A stretch of 6,220 nt of DNA from assembly GCA_003540955.1 (NCBI GenBank), contig DPMX01000118.1:1-6220 (forward strand), given 5' to 3'. Positions 1 to 6,220 of the stretch are shown here, in pieces. The number at the start of each line of letters is the position of its first letter. The stretch's first letter is position 1. The stretch is from Gammaproteobacteria bacterium (GTDB taxonomy: Bacteria; Pseudomonadota; Gammaproteobacteria; Ga0077536). The notes under the pieces are model-generated. The model saw only the letters and a list, made by a program, of their open reading frames with translations, was not told the origin of the DNA and did not search any database. The translations under genes and the position numbers were made by a program.

Positions 1-78
1 TTCAGGCTCGGCAGCAGTACCAGGTGGGCCACCCGCAACGAGACACTCCCCCACACGCATCACAATTTTGTCGCTCAT
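1..78 (-). CDS. N-terminal fragment of a gene leaving the window; possibly Fae-like (formaldehyde-activating enzyme)
   Basis: The frame opens with ATG at 78 and runs 26 codons to the window edge without a stop, so only the N-terminus is visible. The peptide begins MSDKIVMRVGECLV and continues through a Gly/Pro-rich stretch ending AEPE. The VGE-x-LV element near the start resembles the beginning of formaldehyde-activating enzymes, which condense formaldehyde with tetrahydromethanopterin. However, the His-containing AHIDL segment expected right after it in classical Fae is not seen; GGPPGTAAEPE stands in its place. It could therefore be a divergent Fae homologue or an unrelated protein. The start is supported by an AGGA element 7 bases upstream (86-89) and by a promoter-like sequence further up. 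That this is coding is fairly likely; the family assignment is tentative. Confidence 0.55.
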   Translation of the reverse strand, partial: MSDKIVMRVGECLVAGGPPGTAAEPE

Positions 79-85
79 AAAATCG

Positions 86-89
86 TCCT
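86..89 (-). promoter_or_regulatory. Shine-Dalgarno site of the leftmost gene
   Basis: The minus strand reads AGGA followed by 7 bases and the ATG at 78. It is the best-placed ribosome binding site in the window and supports this start. Most of the downstream-coupled F420 genes have no comparable site. Confidence 0.5.
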
Positions 90-125
90 ATCTCTCATTT
101 TTACAACGTCCACTAATAGTAACAG

Positions 126-137
126 CCCTAGCTAGGG
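126..137. repeat. Perfect 12-bp palindrome, possible operator
   Basis: CCCTAGCTAGGG is its own reverse complement over all 12 bases; the symmetry stops at the flanking bases. On the minus strand it lies about 12 bases downstream of the proposed -10 element (150-155), so it would cover the start of the transcript leading to the gene at 78. That is a typical place for a repressor site. No regulator is encoded in the window, so the function is inferred from position and symmetry only. Confidence 0.35.
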
Positions 138-149
138 TACGTCGCGCAA

Positions 150-178
150 ATTATTTTCGAATTAAGCACAACAGCCAA
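150..178 (-). promoter_or_regulatory. Predicted sigma70-type promoter for the leftmost gene
   Basis: On the minus strand TTGGCT (178-173) is separated by exactly 17 bases from AATAAT (155-150). These match the TTGACA and TATAAT consensus at 4 of 6 and 5 of 6 positions. The site lies about 72 bases upstream of the ATG at 78, within an AT-rich non-coding stretch. It suggests that the leftmost gene can be expressed apart from the F420 cluster. AT-rich DNA gives chance matches, so this is a moderate call. Confidence 0.4.
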
Positions 179-313
179 ATCCATCAGGTAGAGAAAAAAA
201 TATATTAAGAATCAGCGCGACCCAGAATAACGATATAGACTGAATAACTATATGCTAGAGCGGATAGCTAAGAAGCCAGCAGAAGGGACTAAGTATTTGA
301 AATCCAAAAAGGT

Positions 314-1534
314 CTACGTAGCTGGATTCTCGTGCAGAACGCTAGCCTCATATAACTCCTGTATCTTGTCCGCTTTATAACCAAGCATTCTAGTTAATAT
401 CTCGACATTGTGCTCGCCCAGATGTGCAGTCTGCAAAGGGATATTATGCGGATAGTCGGAAAACCGAAGGGGCATCCCGGGTAGATCAACCTCTCCAAAT
501 TTTGGATCCGTAACTGTCCGAACTGTCCCGCGCTCTCTTAAGTGCGGCTCCCTAACAGTCTCCGCTATGCTCAACACTGGAGCGCAGGGCACCCGCTGTG
601 CTTGGAGTGCTTTCAGAATCTCCTCATCTGATGATTTGGTATCGATCCAGTCTTGTATTAGTTGATTAACTTCTTCCTGATGATCGAGGCGTTTCGTATT
701 TGTACTGTACCGCTCATCATCGCATAACTCGGGACGCCCAATCGCAACACACACCTGCTTCCACTGCGGCTCTAGAGCAATAATAAACAAATAATGCTCT
801 ACTCCCTTGAACAAACCTAATGGACAGACGGCATAGTGATGCAGTCCTGATCTGGTAGGCTCAATTCCTCCATTACTTGCGCTGTAAACCTGGACATTTA
901 ACTCGTGACTATGGTAGTAGGAGTCAAGCAACGAAATATCCAGGTACTGTCCTTTCCCAGAACGTTCACGGTGCAACAGGGCAAACCCAATTGCACACGC
1001 TGCATGCACGCCGGTATTAACATCACCAAGGCCGAGTAGCGGAAAATATGGGGGGCCATCAGCTTCCCCAATCATGGTAGTAACCCCGGCGTAGGCTTGC
1101 GCTATGTAATCGAACCCTGGCTGCTGTGAAAGTGGTCCTTCTTGACCAAAAGCAGATAGAGAACACATCACAGCACGAGGGTTTATCTTTTTCACCCGTT
1201 CCCATCCTATACCAAGTCGGTCTGCTGCGCCTGGCGCGAAATTCTCCATTACAACGTCAACCTGCGCAATTAATCCATCAAGAATCTCACGCCCTGCATC
1301 TGTCTTGCCATCAACACAAATGGATTTTTTCCCACGATTTTGTTGCAGGAAATAACCGCTGCGCCCATCTTTTATCATCGGCAGTCCGCGGGACACATCA
1401 CCGGCTGGTGGGAATTCGACTTTTATCACTTCGGCGCCCATTTCAACCATAAGCCGTGTTGCCGAGGGGCCGGCTAAAACATGGGTAAAGTCTAAGACTT
1501 TATAACCAGTAAGAATGTGTTCGGGTAAGGACAT
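314..1534 (-). CDS. Family III CoA-transferase (CaiB/BaiF/formyl-CoA transferase type)
   Basis: The 406-residue protein has the usual length of family III CoA-transferases, cytosolic enzymes that move CoA between carboxylic acids through aspartyl-acyl and aspartyl-CoA intermediates. The N-terminus shows the family signature: KVLDFTHVLAGP (12-23), then MGAEVIKVE (32-40), NRGKKSI (66-72) and ENF-x-PG around 97-102 leading to RLGIG. Asp171 in the GLGDVNTG segment matches the catalytic aspartate. GKGQYLDISLLDS (193-205) is the conserved strand after it, and RVPCAPV (314-320) lies in the second half. The acid substrate cannot be read from sequence. The gene starts 29 bases after the cofGH stop, so it is probably the last gene of that transcript, although no F420 step needs it. 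No Shine-Dalgarno motif is seen at the normal distance; an AGGAG overlaps the cofGH stop, 26 bases away. The start fits the family's N-terminus. Confidence 0.93.
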   Translation of the reverse strand: MSLPEHILTGYKVLDFTHVLAGPSATRLMVEMGAEVIKVEFPPAGDVSRGLPMIKDGRSGYFLQQNRGKKSICVDGKTDAGREILDGLIAQVDVVMENFAPGAADRLGIGWERVKKINPRAVMCSLSAFGQEGPLSQQPGFDYIAQAYAGVTTMIGEADGPPYFPLLGLGDVNTGVHAACAIGFALLHRERSGKGQYLDISLLDSYYHSHELNVQVYSASNGGIEPTRSGLHHYAVCPLGLFKGVEHYLFIIALEPQWKQVCVAIGRPELCDDERYSTNTKRLDHQEEVNQLIQDWIDTKSSDEEILKALQAQRVPCAPVLSIAETVREPHLRERGTVRTVTDPKFGEVDLPGMPLRFSDYPHNIPLQTAHLGEHNVEILTRMLGYKADKIQELYEASVLHENPAT

Positions 1535-1563
1535 TTGGTTTTTGAAAAGAATTACGGAGGCTC

Positions 1564-4023
1564 CTAACCCCGTTGCATACCCGGACGCACGAGTTCACGG
1601 CGTCCTGTTCGTTCGTATTTTTGTGCTGGGGTATTCTCGACAATTGCCAGTTCCGGTGCCTGGAAAGCGACACTTTTCCGCGCCGAGGACACGTCGCCGT
1701 AGACTGTGGAGCGTTGCCGCGGAATCCGCCCCGCTGACTCAATCATTCGCACCATCGTCTCGGGCGATGTCTCCTGTCCATGCCCTGCACCTGCTGCCCG
1801 GGTGATACTCTCATTCATGAGCGTACCACCAAGATCATTGACACCTGCATTAAGGCATGCGAGCACACCTGAGTGTCCCATTTTTACCCAAGACGCCTGT
1901 ACATTTGTAATGTGCGGATTCAGCGTCAAGCGAGAAACAGCATGCATTAGAACAGATTCACGGAAGGTTGGTCCTTTACGCGCTCGACCCTTTGCATATA
2001 TCGGTGACTCCATATGCACAAAAGGTAATGGTACAAATTCAGTAAATCCACCTGTCTCTTTCTGTAAAGTACGGATATTTAATAGATGGCGGGCCCAATT
2101 ACGTGGTTTATCTATATGGCCATACATAATGGTCGCAGTTGTATTGAAACCGACCTCGTGCGCTACCCGCATCACCGACAACCATTGCGCCGTATTGATC
2201 TTATCTGGGCACAGCACCGCCCTCACTTCGTCATCCAGTATCTCTGCAGCTGTCCCCGGCAACGTATCAAGCCCCGCAGCTTTAAGAGCTATCAGGTATT
2301 TTTCAAGGGACAAGCCTGTAGTCTGCGCACCTTGCCACACTTCGAGGGGAGAAAACGCATGAATATGCATTTCTGGCACTGCCGCCTTTACAGTCTCCAC
2401 AATGGATAGATATGTCTGTCCTGTATACTGCGGGTGAATTCCTCCTTGCATGCAGACTTCCGTTGCACCCCGATCCCACGCCTCTCTTACACGTCGTTGT
2501 ATCTCATCTTTACTTAAGTCATATGGCTTTCCACGTAAATTTTCACTCAATTTACCTTTAGAAAAGGCACAGAATTGACATTTAAAATAGCAAACATTCG
2601 TGTAGTTAATGTTGCGATTAACGACATAGGTAACCTCATCGCCATTATGGGCAAACCGCAACTGATCAGCCGCTTGACAGACTGCTGAAAAATCATCGCC
2701 GTGCGCGTTGAACAGCCGTTCGATCTCCTTCAGCTCTAAGTCAACACCTGCCCAGGCACGATCAATGATCGTTTGAACATCAGCGGAAACTAATTTGGGT
2801 ACGCTCCTCACCGACTGGACAATTTTATCAGGCGGTAACTCAGTATCACCGGGACTCCAAGAGTCGATCCGCGGGTAACCTACAGCGTCAATCAATTGCA
2901 AAATCGGAGTGTGAAATTTTTCATCCACCCAACGAATGGGCTCGAGTGCATACCTGGGATATACTGTGAGCCGCTCATGGAGGTGTTTCCCCGCGTTTGC
3001 CGTCTCTCTTCCGAGTAGATCTAGTTCAGGCCATGGGGCTTCTGGATTTACAAAATCCGGCGTCACTGGTGACACACCACCCCAATCATTAATGCCGGCT
3101 TTAATAAGCTTAGATAAAGCACCGGGGCTCAAGTTTGGCGGTGCCTGAATGCTCATTTCGGATCCAAACAATAACCTAGCTACCGCGATCGTCCAAATCA
3201 TCTCTTCGATATCTGGCTCTGGAGCACCGACCATGTTTGTACCGAGTTTCGCCCGAAAGTTCTGAATAATGATCTCCTGGATATGGCCATACGATTCATG
3301 GAGATCCCGAATAGCTAGCAACGACTCGACCCTCTCGCGGCGCGTCTCGCCAATCCCTATAAGAATCCCTGTTGTAAAGGGAATCTGTGCACGTCCGGCA
3401 TCGGCCAAAGTTTGCAAACTTACCTTAGGATCTTTGTCTGGAGATCCATAATGCGGCATACCTTTTGCCGTCAATCGCTCTGCCACCGATTCAAGCATAA
3501 TACCCATACTAGGCGCGACTTGCCGCAAACGTTCGATCTCTGACAAAGTCAAAGTACCGGGATTCAGATGCGGTCGTAGACCAGTTTTCTCGAATACCTC
3601 TTTGGCAACGTCGTGTAGATAGTCTGTAGTTGACGTATAACCCATAGATAGTAATGCATCACGCGCCGTTTTATAGCGCAACTCAGGCTTTTCACCCAAA
3701 GTAAATAACACTTCTTTACAGCCTAGGTCCGCGGCATCACCAACCGTTTCAAGGATTTGATCGATCGCTAGATAGGGCGTGACTACTTTTTTTGGCGCCT
3801 GCGCAAATGTACAATAATGGCAAACATCCCTACACAAATGAGTTAGGGGAATGAAAACTTTTTTGGAGTAGGTAATTAAGTTCCCAAAACCCCGATCGCG
3901 CAAGGTCGATGCCGCGGCAAGAAAAGCGGCGCTATCTATGGTATCTGCCATCACCCTCGCATCCGTCGAGGATGGCAATATACCGTCCATTGAACGATCT
4001 ATAATCGTGCCCAGATCAGACAT
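1564..4023 (-). CDS. fbiC: Fused Fo synthase (CofG-CofH, FbiC type), two radical-SAM domains
   Basis: This 819-residue protein makes the deazaflavin chromophore Fo (7,8-didemethyl-8-hydroxy-5-deazariboflavin) from tyrosine and 5-amino-6-ribitylamino-uracil. Two radical-SAM domains are visible, each with a CX3CX2C cluster motif. The CofG half has Cys64, Cys68 and Cys71 (THLCRDVCHYCTF), followed by TLGEKPELRY, HLNPGTL and QNFRAK. The CofH half has Cys478, Cys482 and Cys485 (YTNVCYFKCQFCAF), followed by MQGGIHP, HAFSPLEV, LPGTAAEIL, and LGGTLMNE near 731-738. A linker of roughly 100 residues joins the halves. The order, CofG first, matches mycobacterial FbiC, which is slightly longer at about 856 residues; archaea usually have separate genes. 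Both halves look intact. The ATG at 4023 lies 14 bases after the cofC stop with no good ribosome binding site, so translation probably depends on coupling to cofC. Confidence 0.97.
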   Translation of the reverse strand: MSDLGTIIDRSMDGILPSSTDARVMADTIDSAAFLAAASTLRDRGFGNLITYSKKVFIPLTHLCRDVCHYCTFAQAPKKVVTPYLAIDQILETVGDAADLGCKEVLFTLGEKPELRYKTARDALLSMGYTSTTDYLHDVAKEVFEKTGLRPHLNPGTLTLSEIERLRQVAPSMGIMLESVAERLTAKGMPHYGSPDKDPKVSLQTLADAGRAQIPFTTGILIGIGETRRERVESLLAIRDLHESYGHIQEIIIQNFRAKLGTNMVGAPEPDIEEMIWTIAVARLLFGSEMSIQAPPNLSPGALSKLIKAGINDWGGVSPVTPDFVNPEAPWPELDLLGRETANAGKHLHERLTVYPRYALEPIRWVDEKFHTPILQLIDAVGYPRIDSWSPGDTELPPDKIVQSVRSVPKLVSADVQTIIDRAWAGVDLELKEIERLFNAHGDDFSAVCQAADQLRFAHNGDEVTYVVNRNINYTNVCYFKCQFCAFSKGKLSENLRGKPYDLSKDEIQRRVREAWDRGATEVCMQGGIHPQYTGQTYLSIVETVKAAVPEMHIHAFSPLEVWQGAQTTGLSLEKYLIALKAAGLDTLPGTAAEILDDEVRAVLCPDKINTAQWLSVMRVAHEVGFNTTATIMYGHIDKPRNWARHLLNIRTLQKETGGFTEFVPLPFVHMESPIYAKGRARKGPTFRESVLMHAVSRLTLNPHITNVQASWVKMGHSGVLACLNAGVNDLGGTLMNESITRAAGAGHGQETSPETMVRMIESAGRIPRQRSTVYGDVSSARKSVAFQAPELAIVENTPAQKYERTGRRELVRPGMQRG

Positions 4024-4037
4024 TAGGGGATAACGCT

Positions 4038-4715
4038 CTAGCCAGCAGCCACATGACTAACATTGTGCCGGCCTGGCAACCGTGATACCACGTTGATTTC
4101 ATCTAAATAATCAAGCGTCATAGATGTCTGTTCGTATGTCATTAACGCACGCACGTCCTCTGGAGTGTCTATATCCAGAGATAATTTATCAAGCTCCAGA
4201 AGTTGTACGCGGCTACCGACAGCACGCGCGGCTTCCGCATGCAGATTAAAACTATCCACTCCATATGAAAAGCTGATTAGGTTAATGGGAGACACGATTA
4301 ATCCGTTGGTTCCAGTGTAGCTCCGATCTGGTACTAAAGTTAGCCCTCTGCCCTGGCCGTGCAGACAAATCAGTTGCTCTATCTCCTGTACCGTTACTAG
4401 TGGGACGTCCCCAGGAACTATCAGTAATTCTTTCGCACCTAACGCAGCAGCGTGCGCTCCACCTTGGGTAACCGCAAGAGACAAATCACTTTGCACCTCC
4501 AACACAAAAGTAGCGCCATAACGTTCCGCGAGTCTTCTCGCTGCAGGTTCTTTCGACACTACAATAATTCCGTTCACCTGGGAACACGCATGAAGTGTAG
4601 AAAGGACATCGTTTAGCATTACTTCCGCCAGAAAAACTCTCTCCGCCTCACTCAATAATGCGGCAAGGCGCCTTTTGGCTACCCCGAACTGTTTGCTTGG
4701 AACTACTGCCCACAT
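4038..4715 (-). CDS. cofC: Phospholactate/phosphoenolpyruvate guanylyltransferase CofC
   Basis: The 225-residue protein is the nucleotidyltransferase that joins GMP from GTP to a three-carbon phosphoacid, giving the activated donor used by CofD. Depending on the organism the acid is 2-phospho-L-lactate, phosphoenolpyruvate or 3-phosphoglycerate, and I cannot tell which here. Family motifs are clear: WAVVPSK at residues 2-8 leading to AKRRLAALL (13-21), LLIVPGDVPLV (97-107), VPDRSYTGTNGLIVSP (128-143), DSFNLHAEAA (154-163) and LDIDTPEDV (180-188). About 35 residues follow the last motif, a slightly long tail for the family. The ATG overlaps the end of cofD by 13 bases. That start puts WAVVP at the very N-terminus as in relatives, and a GGGAG lies 12 bases upstream, rather far. 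The overlap implies coupled translation. Confidence 0.95.
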   Translation of the reverse strand: MWAVVPSKQFGVAKRRLAALLSEAERVFLAEVMLNDVLSTLHACSQVNGIIVVSKEPAARRLAERYGATFVLEVQSDLSLAVTQGGAHAAALGAKELLIVPGDVPLVTVQEIEQLICLHGQGRGLTLVPDRSYTGTNGLIVSPINLISFSYGVDSFNLHAEAARAVGSRVQLLELDKLSLDIDTPEDVRALMTYEQTSMTLDYLDEINVVSRLPGRHNVSHVAAG

Positions 4716-5689
4716 TTCCTATATTGTCTCCCGCGCCTCAGGCGACGCAAAAACTCAATCGTTTCCCCAGCCAACTTGACTCGATCAGGTAAAGTTACCA
4801 TGACCGTCTGAGCAACGATAGTCTCGATCCCGAGCTTCGAGATGCCCTTAGTCAGCACGGAATCTTGCTGATCCACGATGAATCCATCAATTAGACCAGA
4901 ATAATGCTCCGCGACTGCGAGTGCGGTTACTGGAATATCTAGTTCTTTCATTATTTTAGCGGTTGGCCCTTTTACAGCTTCCCCACCAACAATTGGTGTG
5001 ATGGCGACTACCGGAACCTGCGATTTTCGCAACGCCCCAACGAGACTTGGGATAGCCAACATCGGATCGATACTGACAAATGGATTTGAGGGACATATTA
5101 TGATTCCCGCAAGATCTGGATCGCCGAACGCCGCCTGAACCTGGGAGGTCAATTGGGCACGCGCGCACCCTTCAAAGTCAAAACCGCGGACAGGAGGTAC
5201 GCATTTCTCTCTCACGAAATAATGCTGAAAATCTAGACTTCCAATCTCCGTATGTGCAATTGTGCGAACCCGATCATCGCTCACCGGCAAGACCTTGTGC
5301 TCAATAGAAAAACTCCGGGTTAATTTTTCGGTGACTTCAGTCAAGGTCAATCCACTTTTTAACATCTCCGTACGCCTCAGATGTATGGCGAGGTCCTTGT
5401 CACCTAAATTAAACCAATCATCACCGCCGATTTCTGCTAGAGCTGTAATACAATTCCACGTTTCGCCTTGCCGACCCCAACCAAGCTCGGGGTTACTGAC
5501 ACCTGCCAGTGTATATGTCAAAGTGTCCAGGTCAGGCGATATATGTAACCCGAGATGCTCAAAGTCATCTCCAATGTTAACGACAAAGGTAGCTTGTTCT
5601 GCATTTAAATTGTGCGCGAGCCCCAGGCAAAGCTTGGCACCTCCTACTCCACCGGTAATCGCCACATATCTTTCGGTCTTCCCAATCAT
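4703..5689 (-). CDS. cofD: 2-phospho-L-lactate transferase CofD (FbiA)
   Basis: CofD transfers the phosphoacid from the GDP-linked donor made by CofC to the ribityl hydroxyl of Fo, giving F420-0 or its dehydro form. The 328 residues match the family length. Visible motifs in order are the N-terminal GGVGGAKL (13-20), VVNIGDDFEHLGLHISPDLD (37-56), WGRQGETWN (71-79), NLGDKDLA (94-101), ICPSNPFVSI (198-207) and TPIVGGEAVKGP (231-242). They include the Asp-rich NIGDD and SPDLDT segments that bind metal and substrate in this family. Its ATG overlaps the cofE stop in an ATGA arrangement, and its 3' end overlaps cofC by 13 bases. Its product and its donor are therefore made beside the preceding and following pathway enzymes. 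No strong ribosome binding site is seen, in keeping with translational coupling. The reading frame is intact. Confidence 0.97.
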   Translation of the reverse strand: MIGKTERYVAITGGVGGAKLCLGLAHNLNAEQATFVVNIGDDFEHLGLHISPDLDTLTYTLAGVSNPELGWGRQGETWNCITALAEIGGDDWFNLGDKDLAIHLRRTEMLKSGLTLTEVTEKLTRSFSIEHKVLPVSDDRVRTIAHTEIGSLDFQHYFVREKCVPPVRGFDFEGCARAQLTSQVQAAFGDPDLAGIIICPSNPFVSIDPMLAIPSLVGALRKSQVPVVAITPIVGGEAVKGPTAKIMKELDIPVTALAVAEHYSGLIDGFIVDQQDSVLTKGISKLGIETIVAQTVMVTLPDRVKLAGETIEFLRRLRRGRQYRKCGQ

Positions 5690-6220
5690 CGAAAAAGATC
5701 ATCTTCAGGCGGCCGTATCAAATCCGCTGTAGTCTCCGGGGTATCCATCACAGGAAATCCGTGAACTACGACCAACGGTGTACGTTCAGTTGTCTCGCCC
5801 ATCAATAATGTTGCCGTGGCGACTATCGAGTCAGCTCGATTTAGCATTGCTACTTTAAGTTCGCGACCGAACATATCCTCAGCACCACGGAAATCATCAA
5901 TTACCTGGATTCCTGCACACCCTATCGCACTGCCAACGGTTCCAAGGCGCCACGGTCGGTTCATGCTATCGGAGATTAGCACGCCGACCGATTTCCCTAG
6001 CTTTCTGTATATCTCCTCTCGTAAGGTACACGCGCTTCGATCGGGGTCGACCGGTAACAACAGTGCAGAATCACCATTTTCGTGATCTATATTAGACTGA
6101 TCGATGCCCGCGTTCGCTCCAACATGTCCAAGTCGGTGCCGAACAATGATCACACCTGGTTTCTTACGTAATATCTCTACGGACTCATCAAGAATTAATT
6201 GACATAGTGCCGCTTCTTTC
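5686..6220 (-). CDS. cofE: Coenzyme F420-0:L-glutamate ligase CofE, C-terminal 177 residues (5' end outside the window)
   Basis: CofE adds one or more glutamates, the later ones gamma-linked, to F420-0 using GTP. The frame stays open to the right edge; the codons upstream of 6153 give KEAALCQLILDESVEILRKK, which fits the family, so the GTG at 6153 is internal and not the start. Counting from the first whole codon, conserved segments are ANAGID (35-40), LLLPVDPDRSA (53-63), GVLISDSMNRPWR (79-91) and LGTVGSAIG (92-100), then FGRELKVA and LLMGETTERTP. Asp40 and Asp84 are at the positions expected for metal ligands. The protein ends in DLFR, as single-domain CofE proteins of about 250 residues do, so roughly 70-80 residues are missing on the left of the protein. 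The C-terminal nitroreductase-like domain of actinobacterial FbiB is absent. Confidence 0.95.
   Translation of the reverse strand, partial: KEAALCQLILDESVEILRKKPGVIIVRHRLGHVGANAGIDQSNIDHENGDSALLLPVDPDRSACTLREEIYRKLGKSVGVLISDSMNRPWRLGTVGSAIGCAGIQVIDDFRGAEDMFGRELKVAMLNRADSIVATATLLMGETTERTPLVVVHGFPVMDTPETTADLIRPPEDDLFR

Larger units (their letters stand above)
79..313. other. Non-coding gap between the CoA-transferase gene and the leftmost gene
   Basis: This 235-base stretch is AT-rich relative to the flanking genes and holds no convincing open frame on either strand. Its left half contains the promoter-like pair and the palindrome described separately. I looked for a hairpin plus T-run after the CoA-transferase stop (TAG, 316-314). 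There is a T-run on the minus strand near 194-200, but only weak AT stems precede it, so no intrinsic terminator is called. Read-through from the F420 cluster into the leftmost gene cannot be excluded. Confidence 0.6.

Noticed and set aside
191..206. T-run on the minus strand after the CoA-transferase gene as an intrinsic terminator
   Set aside because: No GC-rich stem precedes it; nearby inverted repeats are 3-4 bp or purely AT.
1556..1564. GGAGGCTCC inverted repeat at the cofGH stop as a terminator
   Set aside because: The stem is only 4 bp with a 1-base loop and no T-run follows directly, so it cannot act as an intrinsic terminator.
1500..1742. 80-codon minus-strand frame bridging cofGH and the CoA-transferase gene
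   Set aside because: It overlaps the conserved ends of both genes in another frame and has no family resemblance.
1706..2362. 218-codon plus-strand open frame opposite the CofH half
   Set aside because: It lies wholly within the antisense of a conserved radical-SAM domain, its translation has no recognisable motif, and no ribosome binding or promoter logic supports it.
5262..5732. 156-codon plus-strand open frame opposite cofD
   Set aside because: It is antisense to well-conserved CofD motifs and runs across the cofD/cofE junction; its composition looks like a shadow frame.
6151..6153. GTG as the start of cofE
   Set aside because: The frame continues upstream to the window edge and encodes residues typical of CofE, so this codon is an internal valine.

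Overview
The window carries a compact minus-strand gene cluster for the deazaflavin coenzyme F420 (order of transcription: cofE, cofD, cofC, then a fused cofG-cofH gene of the FbiC type). It is followed by a family III CoA-transferase gene (CaiB/BaiF type). After a 235-base non-coding gap comes the first 26 codons of another minus-strand gene that leaves the window at base 1. Everything convincing reads leftward; the plus-strand open frames are shadows of these genes.

Layout from right to left. Bases 6220-5686 hold the C-terminal 177 residues of the F420-0:gamma-glutamyl ligase CofE. It overlaps cofD by 4 bases (ATGA). cofD (5689-4703) overlaps cofC (4715-4038) by 13 bases. cofC is followed after 14 bases by the 819-codon cofGH fusion (4023-1564). 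After 29 bases comes the CoA-transferase gene (1534-314). The tight spacing points to one transcript whose promoter lies beyond the right edge. The 79-313 gap has a plausible sigma70-type promoter and a perfect 12-bp palindrome just downstream of it, which would serve the last gene only. That gene may be a formaldehyde-activating-enzyme (Fae) relative, but the fragment is too short to be sure.

Together the F420 genes cover almost the whole dedicated pathway. The CofG and CofH halves make the deazaflavin Fo from tyrosine and the ribityl-diaminouracil of riboflavin synthesis. CofC activates a three-carbon phosphoacid with GTP, CofD transfers it to Fo, and CofE adds the glutamate tail. CofE ends in the usual DLFR tail and lacks the C-terminal flavin reductase domain of actinobacterial FbiB, so the identity of the three-carbon linker is open.

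The organism is a bacterium: the CofG-CofH fusion is bacterial, and a CaiB-type CoA-transferase sits beside it. The moderate base composition and the single-domain CofE argue against a typical actinobacterium. An uncultivated F420-producing Gram-negative lineage (proteobacterial, Tectomicrobia-like or Chloroflexi-like) is a reasonable guess but cannot be fixed from this sequence. No mobile element, RNA gene, CRISPR array or clearly new system was found.
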